Shown: positions 32,590-44,215, counted from the first letter of the stretch. The stretch is DNA of 64,000 nt from Ailurus styani (GCA_002007465.1 LNAC01000276.1:5081420-5145419), one strand, 5' to 3'. Notes: generated by a model not told the origin, from the letters alone. Made by a program: numbers and translations.

Positions 32590-33500
32590 CCTATATCTTG
32601 AGAGGCTTGCAGACCTCGTGGTATAAGCACTCACTCCTTTTCCTCTCCCTTGTCCTTTTGAATAAAGGCTCTCCAGCCCTAACCCAGATTTGTGTTTCAT
32701 TCACAGCTGCGGAGAAGGCTTTGGATTTTCTCTGTAGGAGCCATAGGGAGCCATGCGAGGACTGAGAGCTGGGGCCTGACCCATCAAAGCCACCTGAGGA
32801 GGTACAAGCCAGTGGCCAAGTTGGGAAGTTGGCAGATTCAAGCCACATTTTAGGGGACGAGTGGGCAAAGCCTGAGTTAGACGCAGGTCTCTGGAGTTTC
32901 CAAATCCATAAATTCCAAGAGTGTTACAGTTTGTGACTGTAACAGCCAAGAAAGGTAGCTCAGCGTTCAGAGGAGTAGAGTAACCTGGGGGTGGAAGGTG
33001 CAGATGGAAGGGTTCCCAGGAAGGTCGTTCATCAGGAAGGTTTAGAAACACAGGGCATCAGGCTGGGGAAACTGAGGCACAGGGCCATGCAGCAACCATC
33101 AGAGGCCAACCAGCACACACCCATGGCAGAGCCAGGGTTCGAGGTTTCCTGCCTCCCAGCCCCAAAGGGCCCCACTGCACTCCCTGCTTCCTGTGGAACT
33201 GGGATTCAAATGACCCCGGGGTTGGAACAGGGGGACACGAGTGAGGGCATTCTTGGTGGGGGAACAGAGAAGGTAAATGTGCAGAGGCTGGAGCAGGGAA
33301 AGTAAGGTGCCGGAAGTGGACAATAATAGCACCTAGCATGTATCAGGCCCTCCGTACCTGCCAGACGCTGCTCTAACCACTGTCAGGTGTTACCTTCTTC
33401 ACTCCTCCCTCTGAGGTCAAAACTCTCATGTCCATTCTACAGAAGGGAAAACTGAGGCCCAGAGAAGCAACGTGAGGCTTCGGAAGCAGGGCAGAGTCCT
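32590..33500. other. Intergenic with reverse MIR pieces
   Basis: 33045-33165 (ggctggggaaactgaggcac, catggcagagccagggttcg) and 33320-33480 (tgtcaggtgttaccttcttc, gggaaaactgaggcccagag) are reverse MIR or MIR3-like matches. No gene. Confidence 0.55.
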
Positions 33501-34190
33501 CTCCCCTCTGTCTGGGGACCCAGGCTGGGAGGGGGCCGTTCCTAGCCTTTGCCCCCATCACAGCCCCCACCCAGGCCCAAGACAGGAAGACAGTGGCCAG
33601 GACAGCCCTGCTAGGGGGAGGGGGAGGAGCCAGGCCAAACCACGGACAGGATTTCTCAGAATTTACAGTAGAGGGAGGGGAGGGGAGGCTGGGGGAGCCC
33701 CCAGGGCCCGCAGCAGTGGGGAGAGAGGGGGTGATGGGAGGCCCACACTTGTGGCCTTATGGGAGGGGGCCCCACTGTCCTCCCTCCTCCCACATCTTTG
33801 AGCTTTCAGCCCACCCCACCTCCTGCCACATGTGGGGAGACTTGAGGGGACCCCTGCACACCCAGGCTCTAGCCCAAATGTGCACGTGTGTGCTACCCTC
33901 AGGTCCTGAGCACACACGTGCATGGTCGGGCTGGAGCGTGTGAACGTGAGTCACACCCAGGCAGGCCCAGGCACCTCACTCCGGTCACCCGAGCACCCCA
34001 CAAGGCTGGGGCGGCCCAATTGCCTACCCCCAGCTCCCCGAGGGCCACGTGCCCAGGCTGGGGTCTACCGGGGGCATCTCCTACATTCCCTCTGCGTGCT
34101 GCACGGGTTCCTGATCTCTCGCTATCTGCCATCCGAGATGCCTGTGTGTCCTCCGTCTTGCATCCTCTGGGCACGGCAGGCTGGCTGGCG
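33501..34190. other. GC-rich intergenic stretch
   Basis: G-rich purine sequence at 33600-33780, then a region with a strong inverted repeat (33881-33922). I see no splice-bounded frame. Confidence 0.4.
33881..33922. other. Perfect 14-bp inverted repeat with two E-boxes
   Basis: tgcacgtgtgtgct (33881-33894) and its exact reverse complement agcacacacgtgca (33909-33922) flank a 14-base spacer. Each arm contains the E-box cacgtg. It could form a hairpin or bind bHLH proteins. It is an isolated pair, not part of a microsatellite. Confidence 0.9.
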
Positions 34191-34194
34191 CTGT

Positions 34195-34480
34195 TTTAAA
34201 TTGAAGTGATATTCACACAACATAAAATTCACCATTTTACAGGGACCAACTCAATGGCATCTGGCGCATTCACAAGGTTGTGTGACCACCACCTCACATT
34301 TTCACGGCCCCAAAGGACCTGTGGTACCAAGTACGTGGCCTCCACTAGCTCACCACTCCCAGCCCCTCCCAGCCACCAACTGCTCTCTGTCTCTACGGAT
34401 TTGCCTATTCTGGATATTTCGTATGAAGGGAATCGCACAACATATGGCCTTTGGGGCCTGGCTCCTCTCACTCGTGTTTG
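34195..34480 (+). mobile_element. Old L1-type fragment
   Basis: gtgatattcacacaacataa, aattcaccattttacaggg, ggttgtgtgaccaccacctc, ctctacggatttgcctattc and ggatatttcgtatgaagggaa are very typical old L1 wording. Confidence 0.75.
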
Positions 34481-36159
34481 CCAGGACGCAGTTCAGATAT
34501 CCTACGAGGGCGCTTCCCCGACCACCCCCCAAGCCCCTGACGGCTCCTGCCTCCTGCTCTCAGCTCACAGCCCTCAGCAGCATCTGACATAACTTGTACG
34601 TCTCCTTCATACTCACTCGCTCAGAGTTTGTCCAACACCTTCTCAAAATGGCAGGCGCGGAAGGGCAAGGAATTAGTTTCATTCTCTCTGGAAAGTGCTG
34701 AGTGAATGAATGAATGAATGAATGACCCCTATGACAGTCTCCTTCCTTGTCTCCCTCTGCTCCAGAGCATGACCCTGCTTCCTTGTCAAACCTCCATTCA
34801 AGTAGATAGTATTTATCGTCCACCTATTGTATGCAAAGCCCCGTCCCAAATACCAGGGATCCTGCAGCAAACAAAATGGGAGAGACTCCCTGTCCCCAGG
34901 CGTCCTCTGTCCTCCAGGCAGGGAGAGGCCATCCCACCTGGTGACACAGGATTTAACTGCAGTCTAAGCTCTCGCTAGGAGACTCGGCTGTTCCTACCTG
35001 ATTCATTTCTTCATTCAGCAAATATGCATTGAGTACCTGCCATGTGTAGGGTCACTGTAAATAACCAGAGGCATGTTAGGGCAGGTGTTCAAGGAAAGCC
35101 TTCCCTAAGAAACGACCCTTTGAGCAAAGACCTGAAGATGGGAAAGGAGAGTTATTCAAAGACACAGGAAAAAGCATTATAGCAGAGGGAAGAGCAAGTG
35201 CCAAGATCTGAGACGGAAAAGGACCTCAGGGAAGAGAAAGCTGGCTGGGATGCTGGCACAGTGATAAGGGGTGATGAGGGGTGAAATGGCCCATTCTGCG
35301 CCACAGGCACGACATGAGGCAAAGCGAGTAAATGCTCCAAGCTTCAGTGTCGCCATCGTGTGTGTCCCCATCTGTTACTGAGGATAATAATAATGAAGCC
35401 TTTTGCAGAGGGTAGGTGAGACAAATTCAAGGTAGCCAGGCAATGAGCCCACTTGTCCTGGGTGACAGATCCCTGGGATCATGGTCATTGTGGGGCAGGT
35501 GGAAACCTCTCCCTCCTTCTCACCTCCTGGCCGTGCACGGCTGTCCTCCCCACTGTCGTCAGCCAGGGTCACCTTATCTCTCGATTATACCCGGGTCTTC
35601 TGGTTTACCGAGCACACCACTCCGCCTGAGCTATTCCTGGTCACTTCCTCGCTGACCTCCCCCATCGCAGTGGCCCTTCACCTTTCCGGCGTCCCCCACG
35701 TGCACCCGACGGCCTGTGCTCCCATGTTTGTCTGAAGGAGTGACAGTGGAAGGCAGCATGATTCCTCCTCGTGCAGCACCTTTACCTGCCCGCCCCCTCA
35801 GGTCTCAGAGAGGGTCAGAAACAGGGACGGGATGAGCACGTTGGTTCCAAGGGAAGGCGGTATGGGACTGCCCATGTGGAGATAAACCACACTGACCCTG
35901 TGGTCGGTCACCCCCTTTCTCAGACGGTGAGCCAGCTCCCCTGTGCTTATGCGGTGGGTTTATTTATTTTCACTCAGCCTCACACGCCACAGGATGGAGT
36001 GGGGTGGGAGGAGGAACAGTTACAGCAGAAATACACTCAGAAACTCCCCGGCACCCCCATCTCACTTACAGAAAAAGCCACGACCCACAGCCCCTGCATG
36101 AGCTGCCCCCTCACCCTCACCTCCCGTCCTCACCTCCTCCCTCTCTCCCCCTCACTCAC
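34481..36159. other. Intergenic with fossil repeats
   Basis: 34704-34724 is (GAAT)n. 34790-34900 (ccacctattgtatgcaaagc) and 34990-35290 (ttcagcaaatatgcattgag, aaaggccttccctaag-like, gcaaagacctgaagatggg) are old repeat pieces. 35440-35760 is possibly L2-derived. No gene supported. Confidence 0.5.
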
Positions 36160-36560
36160 TCTTGCTTCACCCTGACAGGCCTCCTCCATGTTTCTCCAAC
36201 TCACAAGGCAGAGTCCTGCCCCAGGGCCTTTGCATGGAACGTTCTCTCTTGCTTAGGCAGAGCTCTTCCTCCAATACATGCATGGCTCCCTCAAACCTCT
36301 GCTCAAATGTCACCTTCTGGGCAAGAGAAGGGACACCTCCCTGTTTCAATTATTACAACCCATCCAGAACCCAATCTCCTAAGCCCTCTGCCTCTTTTTT
36401 TCTCCATGGTACTTAGCCCCAAAGATTCTACTTTTCTTATTTATTTATCTCTCTCCCCAACTAGGTTGCTAGCACCACGGAGGCAGGAACCACATTGTTT
36501 TGCTCACTGCTCTTTCCTGTGCCTTGAACATCATATACGATCAAGAAATATTTGCTACGT
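36160..36560 (+). repeat. L2 3' region
   Basis: tgccccagggcctttgcatgg, cctctgctcaaatgtcacc, ttctgggcaagagaaggg, ggttgctagcaccacggagg and a final caagaaatatttgctac are L2 in correct order. Confidence 0.85.
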
Positions 36561-36576
36561 GAGTAAATTAATTTTT

Positions 36577-36713
36577 TAAGTAGGCTTCACACCCGGCATG
36601 GAGCACAATGTGGGGCTTGAATTCACAATCCTGAGATCAAGATCCGAGCTTGATCAACACATGATCAAGATCAACAGTTGGACACTTAACCAACTGAGTT
36701 ACCCAGGCGCCCT
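36577..36713 (-). mobile_element. Can-SINE, inverted, old and short
   Basis: ttaagtaggcttcacacccg, reversed body, gttacccaggcgccc. The target-site duplication gagtaaattaattttt / gagtcaattaattttt is at 36561-36576 and 36714-36729. Confidence 0.88.
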
Positions 36714-36829
36714 GAGTCAATTAATTTTTAGAATGAATGAAGGAAGGAAAGAGCAGTAGGTATGGTTGAGCCATAAGTTTGGCCCCTGGTGACTGGAATA
36801 AAAGCTGAAATAGGATTAGTTATGGTCTC

Positions 36830-37165
36830 TATGTAGATAAACAATCCAGTTCCCAGAGGAAGGCCCTGTGCCAAGACACAGAGGTACTTCCTCTCATTCA
36901 GTCTCCATAAGAAGCTTCTGCGGTATGAGTATATTTGGAATCCCCTTTACAGATAAGGAGAGGAGGCGCTGATATGCATGAGACCATCTGCTCACCACTG
37001 CACCACCTTCTCCCAAACTGGTCTTTTGCAAGAGTCACCCAGGTGCTAATAGAAAGTACACGTTCCAGAGATTCTCTCCTGGAAAGTCTGATTCAGGGGG
37101 TATATAACTAAAAAAGCACCTCTAGGTGGTACTGCTGATCAAGGAAGTTTGAAAAATGGCACTTC
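36830..37165. repeat. Reverse MIR/L2 piece, then MER5-like piece
   Basis: 36840-37010: gtctccataagaagcttctg and cctttacagataaggagagg (reverse MIR-type). 37011-37165: agagtcacccaggtgctaat, agtctgattcagggggtat, ggtggtactgctgatc (MER5-like). Confidence 0.5.
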
Positions 37166-37319
37166 CTGCACTAGAATGAGAGAAAGAAAGAGGCTGGTCT
37201 AAATACTTACATGTGAAAAGCAAAACTTGAAAAAATTTATAGGAACATTTAAGAGTCGATGTCTATGATCTTGAGACATGGAAGGACTCTTCAACAAGAC
37301 AGATCAAGGTACGAGCCTT

Positions 37320-37755
37320 TAAAAAGATTGTTGAGTGTGGATACATCCCACTTTCCAACTTTTGTTGAAATAAAACACACCAGGGATAAAATGAAAAGAC
37401 AAGTCAGGTGAAAAGTCTGTGATGTTCATATGTGATCCGGAATATTTGAAGAGCTCTGAGAAATCAATAAGAAAAAGATAAATGTCCTGACAGAACAGGC
37501 AATTCATAGAAGAGGAAATCCACCAATCGATTTTAGCAAAGACGTTCAACAGAGGAATGAAAGTTAAACCATTTTACACCCTCCGAATAGGCAACAATCA
37601 AATTGCCCATCAAAACCGAGTGTTTGCAGAACAAAAACTTCTTTTGCAGGTCAGCGATCGCAAATTGGCAATGTCACTCTGCAGAGCATTTTGGCGATGA
37701 CAAGCTTGAAGACAAGCACCCCTAAGGTCCACATTTCTACTTCTGGGGATTCACC
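37320..37755 (+). mobile_element. Old L1 ORF2-end fragment
   Basis: agagctctgagaaatcaataag, acaggcaattcatagaagag, ttttacaccctccgaatagg and tctgcagagcattttggcg follow the old L1 3' coding region. No open frame of note. Confidence 0.6.
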
Positions 37756-37975
37756 ATCAGCAAACTGTGACCAACGGGCCACATCTGGCCACACCTATTT
37801 TGGGAAATAAAGTTTTATTAGAACACAGCTACACCCACTCATTTACATATTGTCTGTGGCTGTTTTTATGCTATGAAGACAGAGCAGGGTAGACACAACA
37901 GTGGCTGTCTGACCCACAAAGCCAAAAGTATTTACTCTCTGGTCTCCTGCAGGAAAATTTGCTAACCTATGCTCT
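37756..37975 (+). repeat. Ancient interspersed repeat, family unsure
   Basis: gcaaactgtgaccaacgggcc, gggaaataaagttttattag, acatattgtctgtggctg and aaaagtatttactctctgg form a well-known mammalian repeat that I cannot name with certainty. Confidence 0.65.
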
Positions 37976-38120
37976 AGATGGATGCTTCTCAAACTTTAAT
38001 GTGCATGTGGGTCTGGGGGTTGCATTAAAATGCGGGTTTTGATTCAGCCGTTCTGGGAGGAGCCTGAGAGTCTGCAATTCCAGCGGGCTCCCGGGTGATG
38101 CTGGGCTGCTGGCCCATAGA
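37976..38120 (+). mobile_element. MER5A-type hAT element
   Basis: gatgcttctcaaactttaatg, ttttgattcagccgttctggg and ctcccgggtgatgctgggc match MER5A. Confidence 0.75.
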
Positions 38121-38590
38121 CCACGATTTGAGTGGAAAGGATCCAGGTAACACAGAGGTCAGCCATAATGTGCCTGCAAATCCTTGATAGACAAGACAGA
38201 GACGTGTGTCCTCATCAGCTTCTTCAGCTCCTTTGATCTCTGCCCCCAGCAATCACCAAAGAGCAAGCAGAAACTTCCATTCAGTGTGTATTGCCCACAC
38301 TCTATGTGGGTCAGACATGCCTGGAGCAGGAAGGGAATTGCATGCATTCGTAGCCAAAAAGATCTCCCCAGCCTTCAGGGATGCGTGAAAGAGGACACAC
38401 AAGGTAGCTGTACAGTGTCCTAAAATTGGGTCCCCAAGTCAACCGTGCGTGTGACCGACATAAACTGAGGGGTCCGTGAACACGCCAGGGTGGCCTGTGG
38501 CACTAAAGTTCTTAGAGCAGCAGCTCCCTGGAAGACACATGGAAGGTTGCCAGCTGCCTACTGCCTCTCAGAGATCAGAGGCCACACCGG
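38121..38590. other. Intergenic, nothing recognised
   Basis: No exon or nameable repeat. Confidence 0.4.
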
Positions 38591-38826
38591 TGGTCCCAGA
38601 GCCCAGCACAGGAGTGATCAACATGACTTGGGTAATGTTCTAGATGTTTATGCACGTTTCCCCTTGCAAACTCTTCAGTCTGGAGCATGATTTCTGTCAT
38701 CCAGTTTCTGTGTGACACATAGTAGGCACTGTAAAACATGTTTGTTGAAAAAATATGTATTTGATGAATGAAGAAATGTTTCATTTTCAGTTCCAAGAGT
38801 CATCATATATAAATAGCATTGACAAA
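38591..38826 (+). repeat. L2-like tail
   Basis: gtgacacatagtaggcactg, aaacatgtttgttgaa and tgatgaatgaagaaatg resemble the L2 3' terminus. Confidence 0.55.

Positions 38827-38882
<56 letters not shown>
38827..38882. repeat. (GA)n microsatellite
   Basis: About 28 GA units with a single AA interruption near 38848. Confidence 0.98.
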
Positions 38883-38884
<2 letters not shown>

Positions 38885-40844
38885 TGACCAGAGCAAAGGA
38901 AATAATTTTAAAGAATGAGGATATTTCCCCTGAAAAGAGTACTACTCTGGAGCAGGGCATGTGAGAGCTTTCTAAAAAGGGAAAAAGGGGAGGGGAGTTA
39001 ACATTCGTGGAACACTTGCTGTGTATAAAGTGCTATGCACACAATAAATGAGATTTAATCTTCTCAAACTATCTGAGGAGTATGTGGTGGTCTCTCCTTT
39101 GGTGAGGAGGAAAGAGAGGAAACTACCACGCCAGCTGCCTCCCAACAGAGGGAGGGAAGCAGGAGGGGGTTCTGAGCGGCCCCCTGTGGCAAGAGCAAGA
39201 CCAGAGGAGACGCGTGCAGGAAGCAGGTTTTGACTAGAGAAGGAGCGGTCTGAGTTTTAAAGGAAGCGAGTTCTCCATCCCTAGAGGTATTCAAGTAGAC
39301 TGGATGAGCACCCATCAAGAGACTCTGGGATTCTCCTCTGATGTGGAAAGTCTATGATTTGCTTTAGGCAGATTCATCTCTGGGCTTTTCCAACTGGGGT
39401 GGGAAGGTTAAAGTGGGCCTGAGTGACCCAAAGGTGGCCATCCCCTGCTCCCGTGTCCACAGGACATGAGTGAGCTGGTCCCAGACACCCCAGACACAAA
39501 CCAGGTAGCACTGTCAAGAGTAAGCACCAAGCCACCCACATCTCCCAGCAGTGGGGTGCTACATAGCCACCCCAACCTCCTTCTTCCCTCCCCCTTAAGC
39601 ATTTTTTAATATCCCTCTGGTCAGAGCCAGAGTTTCATTAAAGGTCTTTGTGCAGGATTATCCACAGCTGTATGGCACCTTTGTGTCGGAGGTCTGCTCC
39701 TCTGCACCCCCAGTCTCCACCCCCCCCCAGCTAGGGGTACTGGCTGGGGAGAAACAGGCCAGAGCCTCTTCCTCCAGGAAACCCTCCTTCCTGCCTCCCC
39801 AGGACACTCTTGGGAGACAGGACTCTCTGAGCCAAAACCAAAGGCATTAGATATCTCCCACCTGCCTGTGCTGAAGGGCAGTGATGGCCAAGCCTCCCCT
39901 GGCTACAGCTGTGACCAGCAGGAGGGGAGGCCTAGCCAGGCCCTTGTGCGCAGCTCCCACTGGAAAGCCAAGCCCTCAGAGGGTGGGGGATGACCCTGCC
40001 CAGTCCCAGACTGGAACCAGAACCAAGGAGCGAGCAGGTAGAGAGGGGCTGGGCAGCGGTGTGTGGGTTCGATGTGTGTAGCAGCATTTCTGGCTGGCAC
40101 ACATCCGTGACTGCGATAAACGCAGGGTGACCGAGAGCGGCGCAGGCCCTGAGGCCGCTGGGGGGTGTAGCTGGGGCCCCGTGGCCCAGCTGGCCGGGTG
40201 CAGCCAGCGCCGAGAGGCTGACATCAGCCCAGAGGAGTGCTCCCCCTCATCCCGTTCTCCCCACAATCAAAGTTGGGGACTTTTTATCCAAAATCTAATA
40301 AAAACTGATTTTTTTTCCTAAAAAAGTGGCGCCTGAGCGAAAAACTGGGAAGGGAGGGTCTTTGATGAGCTCTGGGTCTCCAGGGTCCCTGGGAGAGCTT
40401 CCCTACAGTGGCCCCTTCTCCTGTCCTTCTGGGAGTGGGTGTGCTGGGGCTGAGAGGCCCTCGGGGGCAGCCAGGGAGAAAGCAGAAACGGACCCCCACC
40501 CCCACCCCGCCTCCAATATTGCTGACCTGTTCCAGTGGTTCAAGACCCTGACCCAAGACACAGAGGAAACCATCTGAACTGGGGGAGACTGACTCCCAAA
40601 CTAGCTGGTAAGCAAGCCCCCTAGGAGAGCCCCAGACACAGGAATTCAGACACCCTGAGACATTGTCTCCTCCTTCAGCAGGACCAGCAAACCCCCACCG
40701 CTACCTCCAAAACAGGAACCCACAAAGCCAGGAAAGTGTCTTCACACTTGTCACTAAGCTGAGCACGGAGGGAAGGTCCAAAAATCCTGAGTGGGTGGGT
40801 GAGGGGGCAGGTAAATCGTAAAAGTAAATGAGCGAGGGAGTGAA
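38883..40844. other. Intergenic; old MIR/L2 piece at left
   Basis: 38985-39140 (ttaacattcgtggaacacttg, gtgtataaagtgctatgcac) is an old repeat. From 39.1 to 40.84 kb the sequence is moderately GC-rich with short frames but no recognised exon. There is an isolated aataaaaactg at 40298 on the plus strand, with no gene to attach it to. Confidence 0.4.
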
Positions 40845-41000
40845 TGAATGAACAGATGAGCATGTGAATGAGTGATTAAGTGAACAAATGAAGGAAAGAA
40901 GGATGGACGGATGGATGGATAAAAGTCAGGGAGGGAGCCAGGAAGGAGAGAGGTGGAAGAAAGGGAGAGGGGGAGGGAGGGAAGGAAAGGGAACGACCCA
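40845..41000. repeat. GAAT/GGAT tetranucleotide and GGGA repeats
   Basis: Interrupted gaatgaatgaac, atggacggatggatgg and then gagagggggagggaggg, downstream of NFILZ. Confidence 0.85.
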
Positions 41001-41215
41001 GAACATACAGTTCAGGCAGGATGGGAACCGAGGTATGATCCGAGATGAAACCCCATCCGCTCCTCCCAGAGGCCTCCCACTGGGAAGTGCACCCCCTCGA
41101 AGGCCCTTGCCCAGCCTGCGAGCTGAGTCGGGGGCAAGCGTCTCATCTTCCCCAGACATACCCATGCTCGGTCCCAACCCCCCCCCCGCAGGCCTGGCCT
41201 GCCCAGGGGGATCCC

Positions 41216-42076
41216 TCAGAGGGGGCCTTGGGCATCCTCCCACCCTGGAGGTCCTCTGCCCAAGGCTTGGGCCTTGATGCGCAGTTTGTGGGGCAGGGAG
41301 GGCTGAGGAAGACCCTCGGGATGGCTCCCTGGGACAGGATAGGCCATCCCAGGAGGCAGCTGCATCGGATCTGCAGTGGCTGTGAGCAACACATCGGAGG
41401 GCCCAGAGGCCTGGTAGCCAGAGCCCACGGGTGACCACAGCCCCCAGAAGGGCCTGAGCTCCGGTCTGGTCCCCCCATGCCCATCCAGGAGATGACAGGT
41501 GAAGAGTGCAGCGGGGAGGGCAGCCTGCAAGGTCGTGTCCATTGTCTTGGGGGTGGGGGTAACAGGGTCCTGGGGGGCCCCGGCGGAAGCGGCCAGACCA
41601 GTCCACTTGCGAGCCACCAGGCAGCCCCGGCACCCTGGAACCCCAGCGTCCAGAGTGCATGGCCTCAAAAGGCAGCCGTGTGAGCCCGGGAGGGAGGGGA
41701 GGGGCTCAGCCCTAGAACCGGAGTCTCCAGTCCAGGGGGGCCCGCACAGCAGCGCCTGCAGGGGCAGGGTCCGTGAGCCGGCCGTGGAGGGCGGAAGGCC
41801 AGAGCGACGCCTGAGCGCCCACAGCTCGGCCCGGAGCAGAGCGTTCTCCTCCAGCAGCGCCGCCAGCCTGCCCTCGAGGGCCGCGTCGTTGCGACGCCGC
41901 TTCTCCCGGGATCTCTTGGCTGCCTCGTTGTTCTTTCTCCGCTTCTCCCAGTACACCGTGTCCTTCTTCTCCTCCGGCGTGAACTCCCGCTGCCGCCGCA
42001 CAACCGGGCCCCTGCCCAGCGTGGTCTTGCTGCGACCCTGACATAAAACTGGGAGGCCCGAGAGACCCACGTCCAT
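41216..42076 (-). CDS. NFILZ: NFIL3-like bZIP transcription factor
   Basis: 286-codon single coding exon, read right to left. The basic region [19 protein letters not shown] (about residues 43-61) fits the bZIP consensus N-x2-AA-x2-S-R (N49, A52, A53, S56, R57) and is nearly identical to NFIL3/E4BP4. A clean leucine zipper follows, with L67, L74, L81 and L88 in heptad spacing. Upstream, [14 protein letters not shown] is also shared with NFIL3. The C-terminal 190 residues are Pro/Gly/Leu-rich without a domain I know. By family it should be a nuclear dimer binding PAR/E4BP4-type sites (TTAYGTAA). The start is in strong context (ggccATGG) with a splice acceptor just upstream. The position beside ACTL9 and OR2Z1 supports NFILZ over NFIL3 itself. 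Function in animals is little known. Confidence 0.88.
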   Translation of the reverse strand: MDVGLSGLPVLCQGRSKTTLGRGPVVRRQREFTPEEKKDTVYWEKRRKNNEAAKRSREKRRRNDAALEGRLAALLEENALLRAELWALRRRSGLPPSTAGSRTLPLQALLCGPPWTGDSGSRAEPLPSLPGSHGCLLRPCTLDAGVPGCRGCLVARKWTGLAASAGAPQDPVTPTPKTMDTTLQAALPAALFTCHLLDGHGGTRPELRPFWGLWSPVGSGYQASGPSDVLLTATADPMQLPPGMAYPVPGSHPEGLPQPSLPHKLRIKAQALGRGPPGWEDAQGPL

Positions 42077-42115
42077 GGCCGCCCGGGGGTCCTAGGGGAC
42101 AGGAGAGAGGTCTTG
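42077..42115 (-). promoter_or_regulatory. Candidate splice acceptor before the NFILZ coding exon
   Basis: On the minus strand a pyrimidine tract, gacctctctcctgtcccctag, ends at 42092, 16 nt before the ATG. NFIL3 likewise has its whole coding region in one exon after a noncoding exon. The noncoding exon would lie to the right, but I cannot place it. Confidence 0.55.
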
Positions 42116-42581
42116 GACAGGAGGCGGGAGGCTGACCTGGATCACTGTCCCTCCAGCTGATCCTGAGACCCCACTGTCACTGATGAGGGAGGGCACAGGT
42201 AGCGTGGGAACCCAGCCTCAGACCCGGATGGAGGCAGGGAGGGGTGTGGTGGAAAGGGAAACTGGTGGGGTGGGGTGGTGCCTGAGGGAGCAGCAGGGGG
42301 ACCCTGCCGGAGAGGCCATGCGGGTGGAATAGGTTTAAGAGCAGACCTCTCTTTATGGAGAGCTAGCAGGGCACCGTATTCCCAGGACGATGCAGGCTCC
42401 TTCCCCAGGGTTCTTACCGCGGAGAAAGTCAGCTGACTAGCCAAGGGTTCAGTTCGGTCCGAGTTCCAGGGTAAGATCCTTGGAGATTCAGAGGGAGATA
42501 GGAAGAAGGTTAACCCTAGAAAGAAAGTATGTCCATGGAGTTCAACGGAGCCAAGCTGGGGTCAAAAAATAAGCCACTATT
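42116..42581. other. Probable NFILZ 5' intron or flank
   Basis: G-rich sequence, no repeat until the SINE at 42582. A noncoding first exon may be here. Confidence 0.35.
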
Positions 42582-42778
42582 GGGCGCCTGGGTTGCTCAG
42601 TGGGTTAAAGCCGCTGCCTTCGGCTCAGGTCATGATCCCAGGGTCCTGGGATCGAGGCCCGCATCGGGCTCTCTGCTCCGCAGGGAGCCTGCTTCCTCCT
42701 CTCTCTCTGTCTGCCTCTCTGCCTACTTGTAATCTCTCTCTCTGTATCAAATGAATAAATAAAATCTTTTAAAAAAAA
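42582..42778 (+). mobile_element. Can-SINE, mustelid-type
   Basis: gggcgcctgggttgctcagt, gggttaaagccgctgcc, A-run tail. The target-site duplication aataagccactatt is at 42568-42581 and 42779-42792. Confidence 0.96.
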
Positions 42779-42849
42779 AATAAGCCACTATTCATCTGAA
42801 TTCTGCCGAGGTTGTGTCCCAAGATCTCCTCAACATGTGGCCAGAATTT

Positions 42850-43085
42850 TACACCTGTCCATCCATCCATCCACCTATCCATGCATTCATAAGGTGGCCT
42901 ATTCACCTGTCCACTCACTCGACTGTCCATTTGTTCATCCCTCTATCCACCTATTCAACCAACTCACCGTCTGTCCATTTGTCCCCTCAACCACCCATCC
43001 ACCATCTTATTTGTCCATCCACCCACTCATTCAAGCATCCATCTATCCCCCATCCAAGTATAGAATCATCTCACATCTATGGCCC
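42850..43085. repeat. Degenerate (ATCC)n repeat
   Basis: tccatccatccatccacc and many diverged ccatc/cattc/ccacc units over about 235 bases. It gives rise to the Ile/His/Pro/Ser-rich frames there. Confidence 0.85.
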
Positions 43086-43119
43086 AACAGGCTCATCCAT
43101 CTAACTGTCCAGTCACTGA

Positions 43120-44215
43120 TAGACTCATTTTTTAAAATAATATTGTACCTACAGTACCTAACAAATAAAAAAATAGACAAATCGTACTCCATAAAAAAAT
43201 CTTAAATTTTGTGCATCAAAAGATACTCCCCATAAAGTAAAAAGATAGCCCACAGAATGCAAGAAAATATTTGCAAATCATGTCTGGTAAGGGATTAATA
43301 TCCCAGAACATACAGAGAACTCCTACAACTCAGCAACAACAACAACAACAAAAAAAAAAAACCTCAGTTCCAAAATGGTCACAGAGCTGGAATAGGTCCA
43401 TAAGCAGACAGGATGCTCAACATCACTGACCATTATGGAAATGCAAATCAAAACTACATTGAGATACCACCTCACACCCATTTGGAGGCTTACCATCAAA
43501 ACAAGACAGAAAATAGCAGGTGTTGGCCAGAAAGTGAAGAAATCGGAACCTTCATGCACTGTTGGTGGGAATGTAAAATGGCACATTTTGGAAACGTGGA
43601 AAACAGTATGGTAGTTTCCCCCAAAAAACCAAAAATAGAATTACTCTATAATCCAGGAATTCCAATCTTGGCTCTTCTAGGAATACCCAAGAGAATGGAA
43701 AGCAGGGTCTCAAAGAAGTATTTGTCCACCTATGTTCATAGCAGCAGCATCCATGATAGCCAAGAGGTGGAAGTAACCCAAGCGTCCATTGACAGATGAA
43801 TAAATAAGCAAAATAGAGTCCATCCATACAATGGAATACGATTCAGCCTTAAAAAGGAAGGCCATTCTGATACCTGCTACAATGTGGATGGACCTTGAGG
43901 ACATTGGCTCAGTGAAATAAGCCAGACACAAAAAGACAAATGTTGTAGGATGATACTCATCAATGGAGTAGTCAAAATCATAAAGACAGAAAGTAGAAGG
44001 GTGGGCGCCAGGGGCTGAGGAGAGAGGAAATGGGGACTTATGATTTAATGGGTACAGAGTTTCCAGCTTACAAGAATACGAGGGATGGATGGTAGTGGTG
44101 GTTGTACAACAATGAGAATGTATTTAAAATCCCTAAACTGCATACTTAAAAATGGTTAAGACAGTAAATGTTATTATGTGTATTTTACCACAATAAAAAA
44201 ATTTTAATGATAATA
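43120..44215 (+). mobile_element. Old L1 3' third
   Basis: Reads continuously through L1 landmarks: gcatcaaaagatactcccc, ttaatatcccagaacatac, tgaccattatggaaatgcaaa, ctgttggtgggaatgtaaaat, catagcagcagcatccatg, tacaatggaatacgattcagc, gtgaaataagccagacac, gtgggcgccaggggctgag, ending at tattttaccacaataaaa. Stops and shifts throughout. Confidence 0.9.

Noticed and set aside
36004..36579. 191-codon frame
   Set aside because: It coincides with an L2 3' region, so the open frame is by chance.
40926..42041. Long alternative frames over and beside NFILZ (244, 180, 129 and 113 codons)
   Set aside because: They overlap the bZIP frame in other phases or on the other strand and have no recognisable domain.
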